Assembly: GCF_021440085.1 (NCBI RefSeq)
Contig: NZ_JAKCPW010000022.1
Location: 1-64,000 of the forward strand
Direction of reading: 5' to 3'
Source: Dyadobacter sp. CY261
GTDB lineage: Bacteria > Bacteroidota > Bacteroidia > Cytophagales > Spirosomataceae
Length of the DNA: 64,000 nt
The position numbers were made by a program, and so were the translations under genes. Each line of letters opens with the position of its first letter. Position 1 is the stretch's first letter. Below, one piece after another: positions 9,201-17,180 of the stretch. A model generated the notes under the pieces. The model saw only the letters and a list, made by a program, of their open reading frames with translations, was not told where the DNA came from and searched no databases.

Positions 9201-9333
9201 CTGGAAATCGCGTAACCTTAGTTAGGATAGGTAATCCGCCTCCGTGATAACCGGAATCAGGGTAGCTTTTAATCCATTTTGTTCCATCAGAATCCAAATA
9301 GTAGACATTAACGCTAACAGAGATTGATCTCAT
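9193..9333 (-). CDS. small ORF or gene fragment of unknown function
   Basis: 46 codons from ATG at 9333; contains VNVYYLDSDGTKWIKSYPD and GYHGGGLPILTKV, which read like a genuine beta-rich protein. The frame stays open a further 13 codons upstream to a TGA, and beyond that stop the same frame again reads like protein (SSNFSGTLPPAN), so this may be the 3-prime part of a gene broken by nonsense changes. Unknown function. Confidence 0.3.
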   Translation of the reverse strand: MRSISVSVNVYYLDSDGTKWIKSYPDSGYHGGGLPILTKVTRFPDE

Positions 9334-9767
9334 CGACGACTCAGTGATAGTAGACTTTCGGGCGATAATAAGTACTCAGTTTGCTGGTGGCAATGTCCCA
9401 GAAAAGTTCGAGGACTTAATGGAAATTCTTCACCTGGGAAAGTTTTCTTCGGCACCCAATGGAGGATTTATCAATTTTTACTCCGTGCACAGCCGTAATC
9501 GTGAGAACTACATTTTATTTTCGGGTGTCAATGAGGTTAGTAACTCTCACTATGTCGTGACAGTTCATAAAGTACTTCACATAAGGTAGCGTAGGCTATA
9601 CTACCGGCGTATGAAGAGGGACCAGGTAAAAGCAAGAATGTCCGCTATACAACTGTTAGTTATATCTTCCGGTTTCAGATTTATTAGGTGGTAAAAACAT
9701 AATTTGTCCAAAGTGCGTATTCACCTTTCATGAATAAGAAAGTTTGGGAGTAACCATAAAAATATTG

Positions 9768-9803
9768 ATCAAATAAAAACAGACTTGTTTGTTTTTATTT
9801 GAT
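9768..9803 (+). promoter_or_regulatory. TetR-type operator before the flavin monooxygenase gene
   Basis: A perfect inverted repeat with 13-nt arms (ATCAAATAAAAAC and its complement) around AGACTTGTTT. Its centre, ACAGACTTGTTTGT at 9779-9792, is the same palindrome, with one change, as those at 11196, 11843 and 12439. A TTG at 9789-9791, 21 nt before TAACTTTC (9813-9820), could be the -33/-7 pair, so a bound repressor would cover the -33 box. Confidence 0.75.
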
Positions 9804-9838
9804 GACTTGAGTAACTTTCCCTTTTATCTACGGCTTTG

Positions 9839-11179
9839 ATGGAAAACAAACTTATTTTAACTGGTTTTTTCTTCAATCCCCAGGGGGATAACCGAATGTC
9901 ATGGCGGTATCCTTCTGCACCTGAACGTGAGATTTTTACACTTGACTACTACCAGAAGCTTGTGCTGGCCGCCGAGCGAGCTGGCCTGGATGCTATTTTT
10001 TTGGCCGACCATGTTGGGATATGGGACAGCTACCCCAGCAACATCGTCAGTTACGCCAACGCACGGCTGGAACCGATAACCTTGTTGAGCGCGCTGGCAG
10101 CGACAACACAGCGGATTGGCTTGTTCTCGACAATTTCAGCGTCATACAGTGAGCCGTACAATGTGGCGCGCATGCTTGCTTCGCTGGATCATATCAGTAA
10201 AGGACGGGCGGGGTGGAATGTAGTTACGTCCGGGATGAATGAAGAAGCCATGAACTACGGCAGAGATGCCCGCATCGAGCATAGCTCACGCTATAAACGC
10301 GCCGAAGAGTATGTAACACTTGTCAAGGAGCTGTGGGATAGCTGGGAGGATGACGCGATCAAAATCAACAAGCAGTCGGGTGACTTTGCAGATCCCAGTA
10401 AAGTCCACAGGGTTGACCATCGTGGTGAGTATTTTAAAGTGAGGGGGCCACTAAATGTGCCCAGGCCCCTTCAAGGACATCCGGTCATTATTCAGGCGGG
10501 TTCTTCCAGTGATGGGAGGAACCTTGCCGCAAAGCACGCAGATCTTAATTTTGCGCTTCTCCGCTCGATTGAAGAAGGACAGCAATACCGGGCTGACTTC
10601 AACAACCGGCTTGCCAGTTTTGGCAGGAAGCCTGAATCATTGAAAATCCTGCCTGGGATATTACCGATCATTGCAGGCTCTGCCGCTGAACTTGAAGAAA
10701 AAAAGCGTCTGCTGGAAAGCCTGGTACCCGACCAGGTAGCCATTGATCTGGTTTCCAGTTGGGTCGGGATGGATTTGTCGGGACTAGACCTGGATGCCCC
10801 GTTGCCGAAATTACCGGATGAATCGACTTTCGACGGACAACGTACCAACCTGGTCAAGGTTAAACAATACCAGAGCGAAGGCCTGACATTTCGTCAAATC
10901 TCGACGATTGTTGCTAGCGCCGGAAGCGCGCCCATTGTAGGGGGAACACCAAAGGAGATAGCCGATGAGCTGGAAGCCTGGTTCAGGGCCGGGGCAGCTG
11001 ATGGTTTCGCTCTAATGTTTCCCACTATCCCCGAAGACTGGGACCGGTTTCTTGAAGAAGTAATGCCTGAGCTCAAAAGGAGAGGGCTGGTTTCTGATGA
11101 CGGTGGCGGAGGTACGATTCGTGACAGGCTTAGGTTGCCCAAGCCTGAAAATACTTTTTCGAGACGAAGCGCCAAATAA
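9839..11179 (+). CDS. NtaA/DmoA-family FMN-dependent monooxygenase (luciferase-like)
   Basis: 446 aa, luciferase-like TIM-barrel of the NtaA/SnaA/DmoA group. Visible hallmarks are the N-terminal GFFFNPQGDNRMSWRYP, FLADHVGIWDS, GRAGWNVVTSGMNEEAMNYG and HPVIIQAGSSSDGRNLAAKHAD. These enzymes use reduced FMN, supplied by a partner reductase, and O2 to oxidise small organosulfur, aminopolycarboxylate or aromatic compounds; the substrate is unknown. ATG at 9839 is chosen over TTG at 9836. It stands alone behind a palindromic operator shared with the two TetR genes downstream, so it is probably derepressed by their inducer. Confidence 0.9.
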   Translation: MENKLILTGFFFNPQGDNRMSWRYPSAPEREIFTLDYYQKLVLAAERAGLDAIFLADHVGIWDSYPSNIVSYANARLEPITLLSALAATTQRIGLFSTISASYSEPYNVARMLASLDHISKGRAGWNVVTSGMNEEAMNYGRDARIEHSSRYKRAEEYVTLVKELWDSWEDDAIKINKQSGDFADPSKVHRVDHRGEYFKVRGPLNVPRPLQGHPVIIQAGSSSDGRNLAAKHADLNFALLRSIEEGQQYRADFNNRLASFGRKPESLKILPGILPIIAGSAAELEEKKRLLESLVPDQVAIDLVSSWVGMDLSGLDLDAPLPKLPDESTFDGQRTNLVKVKQYQSEGLTFRQISTIVASAGSAPIVGGTPKEIADELEAWFRAGAADGFALMFPTIPEDWDRFLEEVMPELKRRGLVSDDGGGGTIRDRLRLPKPENTFSRRSAK

Positions 11180-11195
11180 CGCTTTGATGCATCAT

Positions 11196-11231
11196 ACAGA
11201 CTTGTCTGTTCGATCGGTTTGTTTAACTTTG
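11196..11231 (+). promoter_or_regulatory. operator and promoter of the first TetR gene
   Basis: ACAGACTTGTCTGT (11196-11209) is a perfect 14-bp palindrome around TT. The TTG in its centre (11202-11204) lies 19 nt before TAACTTTG (11224-11231), a full match to the Bacteroidetes -7 box. The operator thus covers the -33 box. The start codon at 11236 is only 4 nt after the -7 box, so the mRNA is probably leaderless. Confidence 0.8.
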
Positions 11232-11235
11232 CCTT

Positions 11236-11790
11236 ATGCGCAAGGATAGAAAAAATGCAGTCAGGCAAGCAGTCGTAGAAACGGCTTCCCGGTTGTTTTA
11301 CAAGCAAGGGTACAGTAACACCGGCATAAACCAGATCATTGAGGAATCCGGGGTAGTTAAATCATCCTTGTACACAACGTTCCGTTCGAAAGAGGACATT
11401 CTGATGGCTTATCTGGAAACTTCCGGTGCTGCTACCGACCAGGCGTTGAAAGATGCAGCAGACCGCTTTGAAGATCCTGTCAAAAGAGCATTGGCAATAT
11501 TTGACTATCTGATCGAGTTGGTGCAGCAGAAGGAATATTACGGCTGTAACTTTTTGAATATTATCTCAGAAATCCCCAAGGAGGACGAACGCGTCCGGGC
11601 ACAGATTAAAAAGCAAAAAAATGGGGTCCGCAGGCTGTTCTATCAAATCCTGGAACCGATTGGGAAAGAAGATCTGGCGGATGAAATGTACACGCTATTC
11701 GACGGGGCGTTGATTGCCAATAAGGTCCACGATGAAGTATGGCCCGTATTGAGCGCCCGAAGAATGGCCGCCAAGCTGTTGGATAACTAA
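11236..11790 (+). CDS. TetR/AcrR-family repressor
   Basis: 184 aa. The N-terminal helix-turn-helix (about 7-55) includes LFYKQGYSNTGINQIIEESG and KSSLYTTFRSKEDILMAYLE, with a C-terminal ligand domain containing CNFLNIISEIP. It is a close paralogue of the next gene (11884-12423): both share YSNTGINQIIE and the pattern around the Cys. It is preceded by its own operator, suggesting autoregulation, and the same operator precedes the monooxygenase and the hydrolase. The inducer is unknown. Confidence 0.92.
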   Translation: MRKDRKNAVRQAVVETASRLFYKQGYSNTGINQIIEESGVVKSSLYTTFRSKEDILMAYLETSGAATDQALKDAADRFEDPVKRALAIFDYLIELVQQKEYYGCNFLNIISEIPKEDERVRAQIKKQKNGVRRLFYQILEPIGKEDLADEMYTLFDGALIANKVHDEVWPVLSARRMAAKLLDN

Positions 11791-11842
11791 CTGTTCTTAC
11801 GAACTGGGACAATTCCAGCATTAAAATAGAATTAAAATTAAA

Positions 11843-11879
11843 ACAGACTTGTCTGTTTTAAAAAAATGCTTTATCTTTG
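11843..11879 (+). promoter_or_regulatory. operator and promoter of the second TetR gene
   Basis: TAAAACAGAC-TT-GTCTGTTTTA (11839-11860) is a perfect 22-bp palindrome around its two central bases. The central TTG (11849-11851) is 20 nt before TATCTTTG (11872-11879), a good -7 box. The GTG start at 11884 follows 4 nt later, again implying a leaderless transcript, exactly as for the paralogous gene at 11236. Confidence 0.82.
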
Positions 11880-11883
11880 AATC

Positions 11884-12423
11884 GTGAGAAACATCACCGT
11901 CAGGGAATCAATCCTAAAAGCAGCGGCAAGGCTGTTTTATCAGCAAGGTTATAGCAACACAGGAATCAACCAGATCATCGAGCAAGCTGATATCGCCAAA
12001 TCGTCTCTGTACCAACATTTTAAATCGAAGGAGGAGTTGCTCATGGCTTATTTGCAATTAACCGGGGCCGAGAGCTTGGCGCGTTTGGTAGCGGCATCTC
12101 AGCATGGAGCATCGCCCAAGCAGAAGGTTCTGGCGATTTTCGATTATCTGGCGGCTTCGGTGACCAACGAAAGTTTTCATGGCTGCCATTTTCTCAATAT
12201 CGTATATGAAATGCCTCACGACGCTTTGCGGGTGCGGCAGCAGGTCAAATTGCAGAAGGAAAGCGTGCGGGACCTGTTTCGTGATATACTGCAACCATTG
12301 CAAAACGAAGCATTGGCCAGTGAAATCTATACACTGTTCGAGGGGGCGCTCATTGGCCATAAAGTGCACAACGATCCCTGGCCGGTTTTCGCCGCACGGG
12401 CAGTTGTGGAAAAACTGCTTTGA
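11884..12423 (+). CDS. TetR/AcrR-family repressor, paralogue of the preceding gene
   Basis: 179 aa with the same N-terminal helix-turn-helix (FYQQGYSNTGINQIIEQAD, KSSLYQHFKSKEELLMAYLQ) and a C-terminal domain with CHFLNIVYEMP. The start is GTG at 11884, fixed by the -7 box only 4 nt upstream. Two tandem TetR paralogues sharing one operator sequence may form heterodimers or respond to different ligands; both could act on all four operators in 9.7-12.5 kb. Confidence 0.92.
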   Translation: MRNITVRESILKAAARLFYQQGYSNTGINQIIEQADIAKSSLYQHFKSKEELLMAYLQLTGAESLARLVAASQHGASPKQKVLAIFDYLAASVTNESFHGCHFLNIVYEMPHDALRVRQQVKLQKESVRDLFRDILQPLQNEALASEIYTLFEGALIGHKVHNDPWPVFAARAVVEKLL

Positions 12424-12438
12424 TTTAATTTTGTTAAA

Positions 12439-12452
12439 ACAGACTTGTCTGT
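12439..12452 (+). promoter_or_regulatory. TetR-type operator before the hydrolase/ergothioneine genes
   Basis: ACAGACTTGTCTGT, identical to the operators at 11196 and 11843, 35 nt upstream of the hydrolase start (12488). A -7 box is less clear here: TAAACTTT at 12473-12480 is the best candidate. The position fits repression of the transcription unit that follows. Confidence 0.75.
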
Positions 12453-12487
12453 TTTTGTTTTATCTTAAACCGTAAACTTTACTGCAA

Positions 12488-13357
12488 ATGAAAAAGAACC
12501 AGGTACGCTACCAGAAATTGCAAGTCAATGACCTGAACGTATTTTATCGCGAAGCAGGACCTATGGACGGACCAGTGGTGCTTCTTTTACACGGCTACCC
12601 GACGTCCTCGCATATGTACCGAAATTTGATACCGATCCTGGCAGAGAAATACCACGTATTCGCTCCCGATTTGATCGGTTTTGGCAATTCGGATGCACCG
12701 CATTACAAATCGTTCGATTACACCTTTGATAACCTGACCAAATATGTTCAAGGGTTTATCGACCAACTCGGATTAGAACGTTTTGCGGTGCAGGTATTTG
12801 ACTACGGCGCGCCGGTCGGGTTCCGGCTTGCGGTTGCCAACCCGGAAAAAATAACCGGCATTATTACCCAAAACGGGAATGCGTATGTGGAAGGGCTAAG
12901 TGATGGCTGGAACCCGATCCAGAAGTATTGGGCAGACCCCAGCGAGCAGAACCGCAATAACCTTCGGGTGCTTTCGACCGCCGAATCCACGCATTGGCAG
13001 TACTTTACCGGCGTGAGCGATAAGAGCCTGGTTGCACCGGAATCTTACCTGCTCGACCAGTTTTTCCTCGATCGGTCCGAGAATGAGGAAATCCAGCTTG
13101 ACCTTTTCAAGGATTACGCGAGTAATGTAACATTGTACCCGACTTTCCACCAGTATTTCCGAGACTCTCAGGTGCCATTGCTTGCCGTTTGGGGTGACAA
13201 AGACCCATTCTTTCTGCCTGCCGGAGCAGAGGCATTCAGAAAAGACCTTCCTAATGCGATCGTCAAGCTCTACGATACCGGCCATTTCGCACTGGAAACC
13301 CATGTCGATGAGATTGGAGAAGCAATTTTGAAGTTTCTGGACACGCTGCCGCGTTAA
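12488..13357 (+). CDS. alpha/beta-hydrolase with Asp nucleophile (epoxide hydrolase/haloalkane dehalogenase-like)
   Basis: 289 aa. LLLHGYPTSSHMYRN gives the oxyanion-hole HGYP, and the nucleophile elbow VFDYGAPVGF has Asp105 where lipases carry Ser, as in haloalkane dehalogenases, fluoroacetate dehalogenases and epoxide hydrolases. The acid is probably Asp in WGDKDPFFLP and the base His in DTGHFALETH. Cytoplasmic, no signal peptide. Behind a TetR operator and 52 nt before egtB, so it may head a unit hydrolase-egtB-egtD-channel-SDR. A paralogue is at 31597-32604. Exact substrate not predictable. Confidence 0.9.
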   Translation: MKKNQVRYQKLQVNDLNVFYREAGPMDGPVVLLLHGYPTSSHMYRNLIPILAEKYHVFAPDLIGFGNSDAPHYKSFDYTFDNLTKYVQGFIDQLGLERFAVQVFDYGAPVGFRLAVANPEKITGIITQNGNAYVEGLSDGWNPIQKYWADPSEQNRNNLRVLSTAESTHWQYFTGVSDKSLVAPESYLLDQFFLDRSENEEIQLDLFKDYASNVTLYPTFHQYFRDSQVPLLAVWGDKDPFFLPAGAEAFRKDLPNAIVKLYDTGHFALETHVDEIGEAILKFLDTLPR

Positions 13358-13409
13358 GAGTTGCAGACGCGCAGTTTCAAATTGGTTAAATATTTCAACT
13401 GTGATCATC

Positions 13410-14594
13410 ATGGAAACAAGGACGCAAGTTCAGGTACTCCGCGAGCGGTACGAACAGGTGCGCCGGCTCACCGTCGATATCTGCCAGGGTTTGGAGACCG
13501 AGGATTACGTAGTGCAACCCACCGCAGATGTAAGCCCACCCAAATGGCACCTGGGCCACACCACATGGTTTTTCGAAACATTTGTGTTGAAGCCCCACTG
13601 CCCAGACTATCAGCCGTTCAGCGAGGACTTTGACTACGTTTTTAACAGCTACTATGAAACGATCGGACGTAGGGTAGTCCGGACCGATAGGGGCAATTTG
13701 AGCAGACCAACGGTACAGAAATTATTTCGGTATCGCGATTATGTCGATGAAAGACTGTATCAACTACTAGAATTGGCAAGCACTGACCTGCTGACAGAGA
13801 TATCGCCAAACATAGAGCTTGGAATAAACCATGAACAGCAACATCAAGAGCTGCTCTGGAGCGACATAAAGTACATTCTTGGTAATAACCCGCTGTTTCC
13901 CCGCTTTTTAAATTCGCAGCATCCTGGCATCACTGACAGGCATTCAGAAGAAGGCTTTTTATCTATCAATTTTGGGAACTACGAGATAGGGCACGTTGGG
14001 CCGGTTTTCTCATGGGACAATGAGCATAATAGGCATACGGTGTATCTGCAGCAGTTCGAAATAAGCACAACGCCGGTTACCAACAGGGAGTACCTTCAAT
14101 TCATTGATTCTGGCGGATATACCGATTTCCGGCATTGGCATTCGGACGGTTGGGCCTGGGTGAACATGCAGCGAATCCAAGCCCCGCTATATTGGCATCA
14201 TTGGGACGGCGAGTGGCTTAACTATACCTTCGATGGACTGCGACCCATCGATCTGCAAGAGCCCGTTTGCCACGTTAGTTACTACGAGGCCTACGCCTAT
14301 GCCAATTGGATGGGACTAAGGCTTCCTACGGAATTTGAATGGGAGGTTGCAGCGCCCAAAATGCAATGGGGTCAGCGTTGGGAATGGACCGAAAGCGCCT
14401 ATCTACCTTACCCTGGCTATAAGAGGCCTGCCGGCGCCCTTGGAGAGTATAATGGCAAGTTCATGGCGAACCAGCAGGTGCTCCGCGGAGCTTCCGCCTA
14501 CACTTCGCCTGGCCACAGCCGGATTACCTACCGCAATTTCTTCCAGCCACAGGCTCGTTGGCAATTTTCCGGGATCAGAACAGCGTGCGCTTAG
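13410..14594 (+). CDS. egtB: ergothioneine biosynthesis protein EgtB (hercynine sulfoxide synthase)
   Basis: 394 aa. The DinB-like N-terminal domain contributes iron-binding histidines: KWHLGHTTWFFE at about 46 and the NHEQQHQEL motif (HxxxHxE). The C-terminal formylglycine-enzyme-like domain ends RGASAYTSPGHSRITYRNFF and SGIRTA, so the gene is complete. EgtB uses Fe(II) and O2 to join a thiol to trimethylhistidine (hercynine). ATG at 13410 is preferred to GTG at 13401. egtD follows after 65 nt, giving the two-gene core of ergothioneine synthesis. Whether the thiol donor is glutamyl-cysteine or cysteine cannot be read from the sequence. Confidence 0.93.
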   Translation: METRTQVQVLRERYEQVRRLTVDICQGLETEDYVVQPTADVSPPKWHLGHTTWFFETFVLKPHCPDYQPFSEDFDYVFNSYYETIGRRVVRTDRGNLSRPTVQKLFRYRDYVDERLYQLLELASTDLLTEISPNIELGINHEQQHQELLWSDIKYILGNNPLFPRFLNSQHPGITDRHSEEGFLSINFGNYEIGHVGPVFSWDNEHNRHTVYLQQFEISTTPVTNREYLQFIDSGGYTDFRHWHSDGWAWVNMQRIQAPLYWHHWDGEWLNYTFDGLRPIDLQEPVCHVSYYEAYAYANWMGLRLPTEFEWEVAAPKMQWGQRWEWTESAYLPYPGYKRPAGALGEYNGKFMANQQVLRGASAYTSPGHSRITYRNFFQPQARWQFSGIRTACA

Positions 14595-14659
14595 TTTCTT
14601 AACTGGAAGCGTATATAAGTAGACGTTATGACACCAAGCACTCAACAACCAGTATAACT

Positions 14660-15688
14660 ATGTTCATTCCAGACCAATTCGTTGGTAGTCTCGAAGTTGC
14701 CCAGACTCCTGACAAGACTACGGCGCCATATAACTTGAATTTTTACGTCGGTATCCTCAGGGGACTTAGCGCCCGGCAAAAGGGTATCAGCTCAAAATAT
14801 TTCTATGATGCGCAGGGCGACCGCATATTTCAGCAGATCATGGCTTGTGAAGAATATTATCCGTTCAAATGCGAGTTGGAAATATTTCAAAACCATTCCG
14901 CAGACCTGGCCCGGCAATTGATGGGCGACGGCAGCGATACGGATTTGATCGAACTGGGCGCAGGGGACGGACAAAAATCGGTTTACCTTTTGCAGGCGCT
15001 TAGCCGGTTACAGGCATGCTACACTTATGTCCCGATTGATATTTCCGGCAGTATTGTTTCATACTTGACTGGCCATTTAGGCAGCATGGTTCCCGATATC
15101 AGGGTAAGCGGTTTGGTGGGAGAGTATCTGCCGATGTTGCAGGAAGCATCTAGGCGCTCGACCAACAGGAAGACGGTAATAATGCTGGGTTCAAACCTGG
15201 GTAATATGCTCCCAGTGGATGCCCTGAAATTCTGCGAAAGCATTCGCGCATTGTTGAATGCTGGCGACCGGTTTATGGTTGGGATAGACCTTAAAAAATC
15301 CCCGCAGCAGGTGTTGGCAGCTTACAACGACAAACAGGGCATTACCCGCCGCTTCAATTTGAACCTGCTTACGCGGCTCAACCGGGAGTTGAATGCGGAT
15401 TTTAACCTGGGCCAGTTCGAGCATTTTCCCACTTACGACCCTCAATCGGGGAGTTGTAAGAGCTATTTGATCAGCTTGCAGGAGCAGGTGGTGAGGTTTC
15501 GTTTACAGGATCGAACCGATTGTATCTATTTCCAGAAGTACGAGACGATATTTACAGAAATTTCACAAAAGTATAGCCTAGCCGAACTTGAAAAGATGGC
15601 CAGAATGGCCGGTTTCGAAGTGATTCAGAATTATTACGACGCGAATGGCTGGTTTGTGGATATGGTTTGGGAGGCCAAACAAGCATAA
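14660..15688 (+). CDS. egtD: L-histidine N-alpha-methyltransferase EgtD
   Basis: 342 aa. SAM-dependent enzyme that trimethylates histidine to hercynine. Family hallmarks: GISSKYFYDAQGDRIFQQIMACEEYYP near the N-terminus, LIELGAGDGQKSVYLL (SAM-binding loop), VPIDISGSIV, MLGSNLGNM and the C-terminal FTEISQKYSLAELEKMARMAGF. Full length for the family (about 320-340 aa). Downstream of egtB by 65 nt; the next gene starts 13 nt after its stop, so all are probably co-transcribed from the TetR-controlled promoter. Confidence 0.93.
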   Translation: MFIPDQFVGSLEVAQTPDKTTAPYNLNFYVGILRGLSARQKGISSKYFYDAQGDRIFQQIMACEEYYPFKCELEIFQNHSADLARQLMGDGSDTDLIELGAGDGQKSVYLLQALSRLQACYTYVPIDISGSIVSYLTGHLGSMVPDIRVSGLVGEYLPMLQEASRRSTNRKTVIMLGSNLGNMLPVDALKFCESIRALLNAGDRFMVGIDLKKSPQQVLAAYNDKQGITRRFNLNLLTRLNRELNADFNLGQFEHFPTYDPQSGSCKSYLISLQEQVVRFRLQDRTDCIYFQKYETIFTEISQKYSLAELEKMARMAGFEVIQNYYDANGWFVDMVWEAKQA

Positions 15689-15701
15689 ACATGCTCGAAA
15701 G

Positions 15702-16361
15702 ATGGAACAACAATCCAAAACAAGGACAGAAGGTGCTTCTGCCGACAGGGTGTTTGCATTTTCTGACGGCGTTTTTGCAATCATTATTACCATTATGGTA
15801 CTGGAATTAAAAAAGCCAGCCGGGGATGACTTCCATGCAGTGCTCTCATTATGGCCGACATGGCTGAGCTATGCCACTAGCTATCTTTTCATTTCTATCG
15901 TATGGCTTAACCATCACTATTTGTTGAGGAACCTTTCAGCGGTTAGTCTACGACTGTTGTGGGCAAATTTCGGGCACTTGTTTTCGGTTTCTCTCATTCC
16001 TTTCCTGACGGATTGGGTAGCTGAAAGCAATCTTGCACCCGTTCCTGTTTCACTGTATGCTTTCGTATTCTTAATGGTTAATGTTAGCTATTTAATCCTG
16101 GTTTGGGAAAGCCAGGACGACCTTGTTACGAAAGAGCATAAAACAATGGCGAGCTGGATGATTCGGTTACGGTCTACGGTCACAATTGCGGTTTTCCTGG
16201 TATCGACAGTGGTTTCGCTTTGGGCACCCATATTTGGTTTTGCAATGGTATGCGGATGCCTGATTCTTTACACCAGGCCGGAAATTAAAGCTTCCGATCA
16301 GCATCTGGATAGATTAGGAAAAATTCAGAAATTATTAAAACACCCAACAGATAAACGTTAG
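15702..16361 (+). CDS. TMEM175-family (DUF1211) potassium-channel-like membrane protein
   Basis: 219 aa from ATG at 15702. The first helix carries DRVFAFSDGVFAIIITIMVLEL, the RxxxFSD signature that defines the TMEM175 family, whose bacterial members are K+ leak channels. About six membrane helices follow (for example SYLFISIVWLNHHYLL, AFVFLMVNVSYLILV, TVTIAVFLVSTVVSLW). It sits 13 nt after egtD and 6 nt before an SDR gene. Channel activity is known for the family and inferred here. Confidence 0.85.
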   Translation: MEQQSKTRTEGASADRVFAFSDGVFAIIITIMVLELKKPAGDDFHAVLSLWPTWLSYATSYLFISIVWLNHHYLLRNLSAVSLRLLWANFGHLFSVSLIPFLTDWVAESNLAPVPVSLYAFVFLMVNVSYLILVWESQDDLVTKEHKTMASWMIRLRSTVTIAVFLVSTVVSLWAPIFGFAMVCGCLILYTRPEIKASDQHLDRLGKIQKLLKHPTDKR

Positions 16362-16367
16362 ATATCA

Positions 16368-17141
16368 ATGGTTGACAAACGCGTAGCAGTTGTAACTGGT
16401 GCCAGTAGCGGCATTGGTGCTGCCACAGCCTTGCGGCTGGCCGAAGATTTCGGGGGCATTGTACTCGTCGCCCGCAGAGCAGATGAATTGCAAAAGACCG
16501 CCGAGCAGGTTAGGGTAGCTGGTGCTGAGCCATTAATTGTCTGCGCTGACCTAATGGAAGCGGACGCGGCCCAAAGAATTATCCACGAAACATCCGTCCG
16601 TTTTGGCAGGATCGATGCGCTAATCAACGTGGCGGGCGCGGTTCCCCAAGTCGATGTATTAGAAATGAGCGACGCGCAATGGCTTGCCAGCATGGAAGTT
16701 AAATTTCACAGCGCGAGAAGGCTGACTATACAAGCGTGGCCGCACATGACCAGCAGCAGAGGCTCCGTTATTTTTATGTCTGGCACGGCAGCAGAAAATC
16801 CAAAGCCTGCGGCCGCGGCCATTGGAGCGATCAATGCTGCAATCGACGCGCTTTCGAAAGCATTCGCAGAAAAAGGCTTAGCGGATGGAGTCCGAGTTAA
16901 CACAGTACTGCCAGGTCCAATCATGACGGAAAGGCGCACGGTTTTTCTCGAAAAGATGGCAAGATCGGAGAGGGTAAGTGTGGGTCAGGCCGCCAAAAGT
17001 TTCTTGCGCGAATCAAGGATCACCCGGTTTGGCCAGCCTGGGGAAGTAGCAGAGTTGATCGCATTCCTGGTTTCCCCCAATGCCAGCTTTATTACCGGCA
17101 CCGCCATCAGGATAGATGGTGGAGAAATTAAAGGAATCTAA
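16368..17141 (+). CDS. SDR-fold protein with a degenerate active site
   Basis: 257 aa. The Rossmann motif TGASSGIGAATAL and the C-terminal FGQPGEVAELIAFLVS...ITGTAIRIDGGE are typical of SDR enzymes, and the Ser of IFMSGTAAENP is present. But the YxxxK catalytic motif is missing: the expected place reads AAAAIGAINAAIDAL, giving Ile for Tyr and Asn for Lys. It may bind NAD(P) without acting as a classical dehydrogenase, or use another mechanism. Last gene of the putative hydrolase-egtBD-channel unit; a 6-nt gap separates it from the channel gene. Confidence 0.88.
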   Translation: MVDKRVAVVTGASSGIGAATALRLAEDFGGIVLVARRADELQKTAEQVRVAGAEPLIVCADLMEADAAQRIIHETSVRFGRIDALINVAGAVPQVDVLEMSDAQWLASMEVKFHSARRLTIQAWPHMTSSRGSVIFMSGTAAENPKPAAAAIGAINAAIDALSKAFAEKGLADGVRVNTVLPGPIMTERRTVFLEKMARSERVSVGQAAKSFLRESRITRFGQPGEVAELIAFLVSPNASFITGTAIRIDGGEIKGI

Positions 17142-17180
17142 AACATCAAATTCAATCATTTTAACCTTCAATACTAACTT

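Larger units (their letters stand above)
8621..9838. other. 1.2-kb accessory gap with only doubtful small ORFs
   Basis: Long stretch without a gene I trust. It holds two overlapping minus-strand ORFs (9039-9200 and 9193-9333, entered separately), a GTG-started plus-strand ORF (9344-9589, 81 aa, product with SSAPNGGFINFYSVHSRN) that may be a gene fragment, and, at the right end, the palindromic operator of the monooxygenase gene. This looks like decayed or recombined DNA between two stable blocks. Confidence 0.4.
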
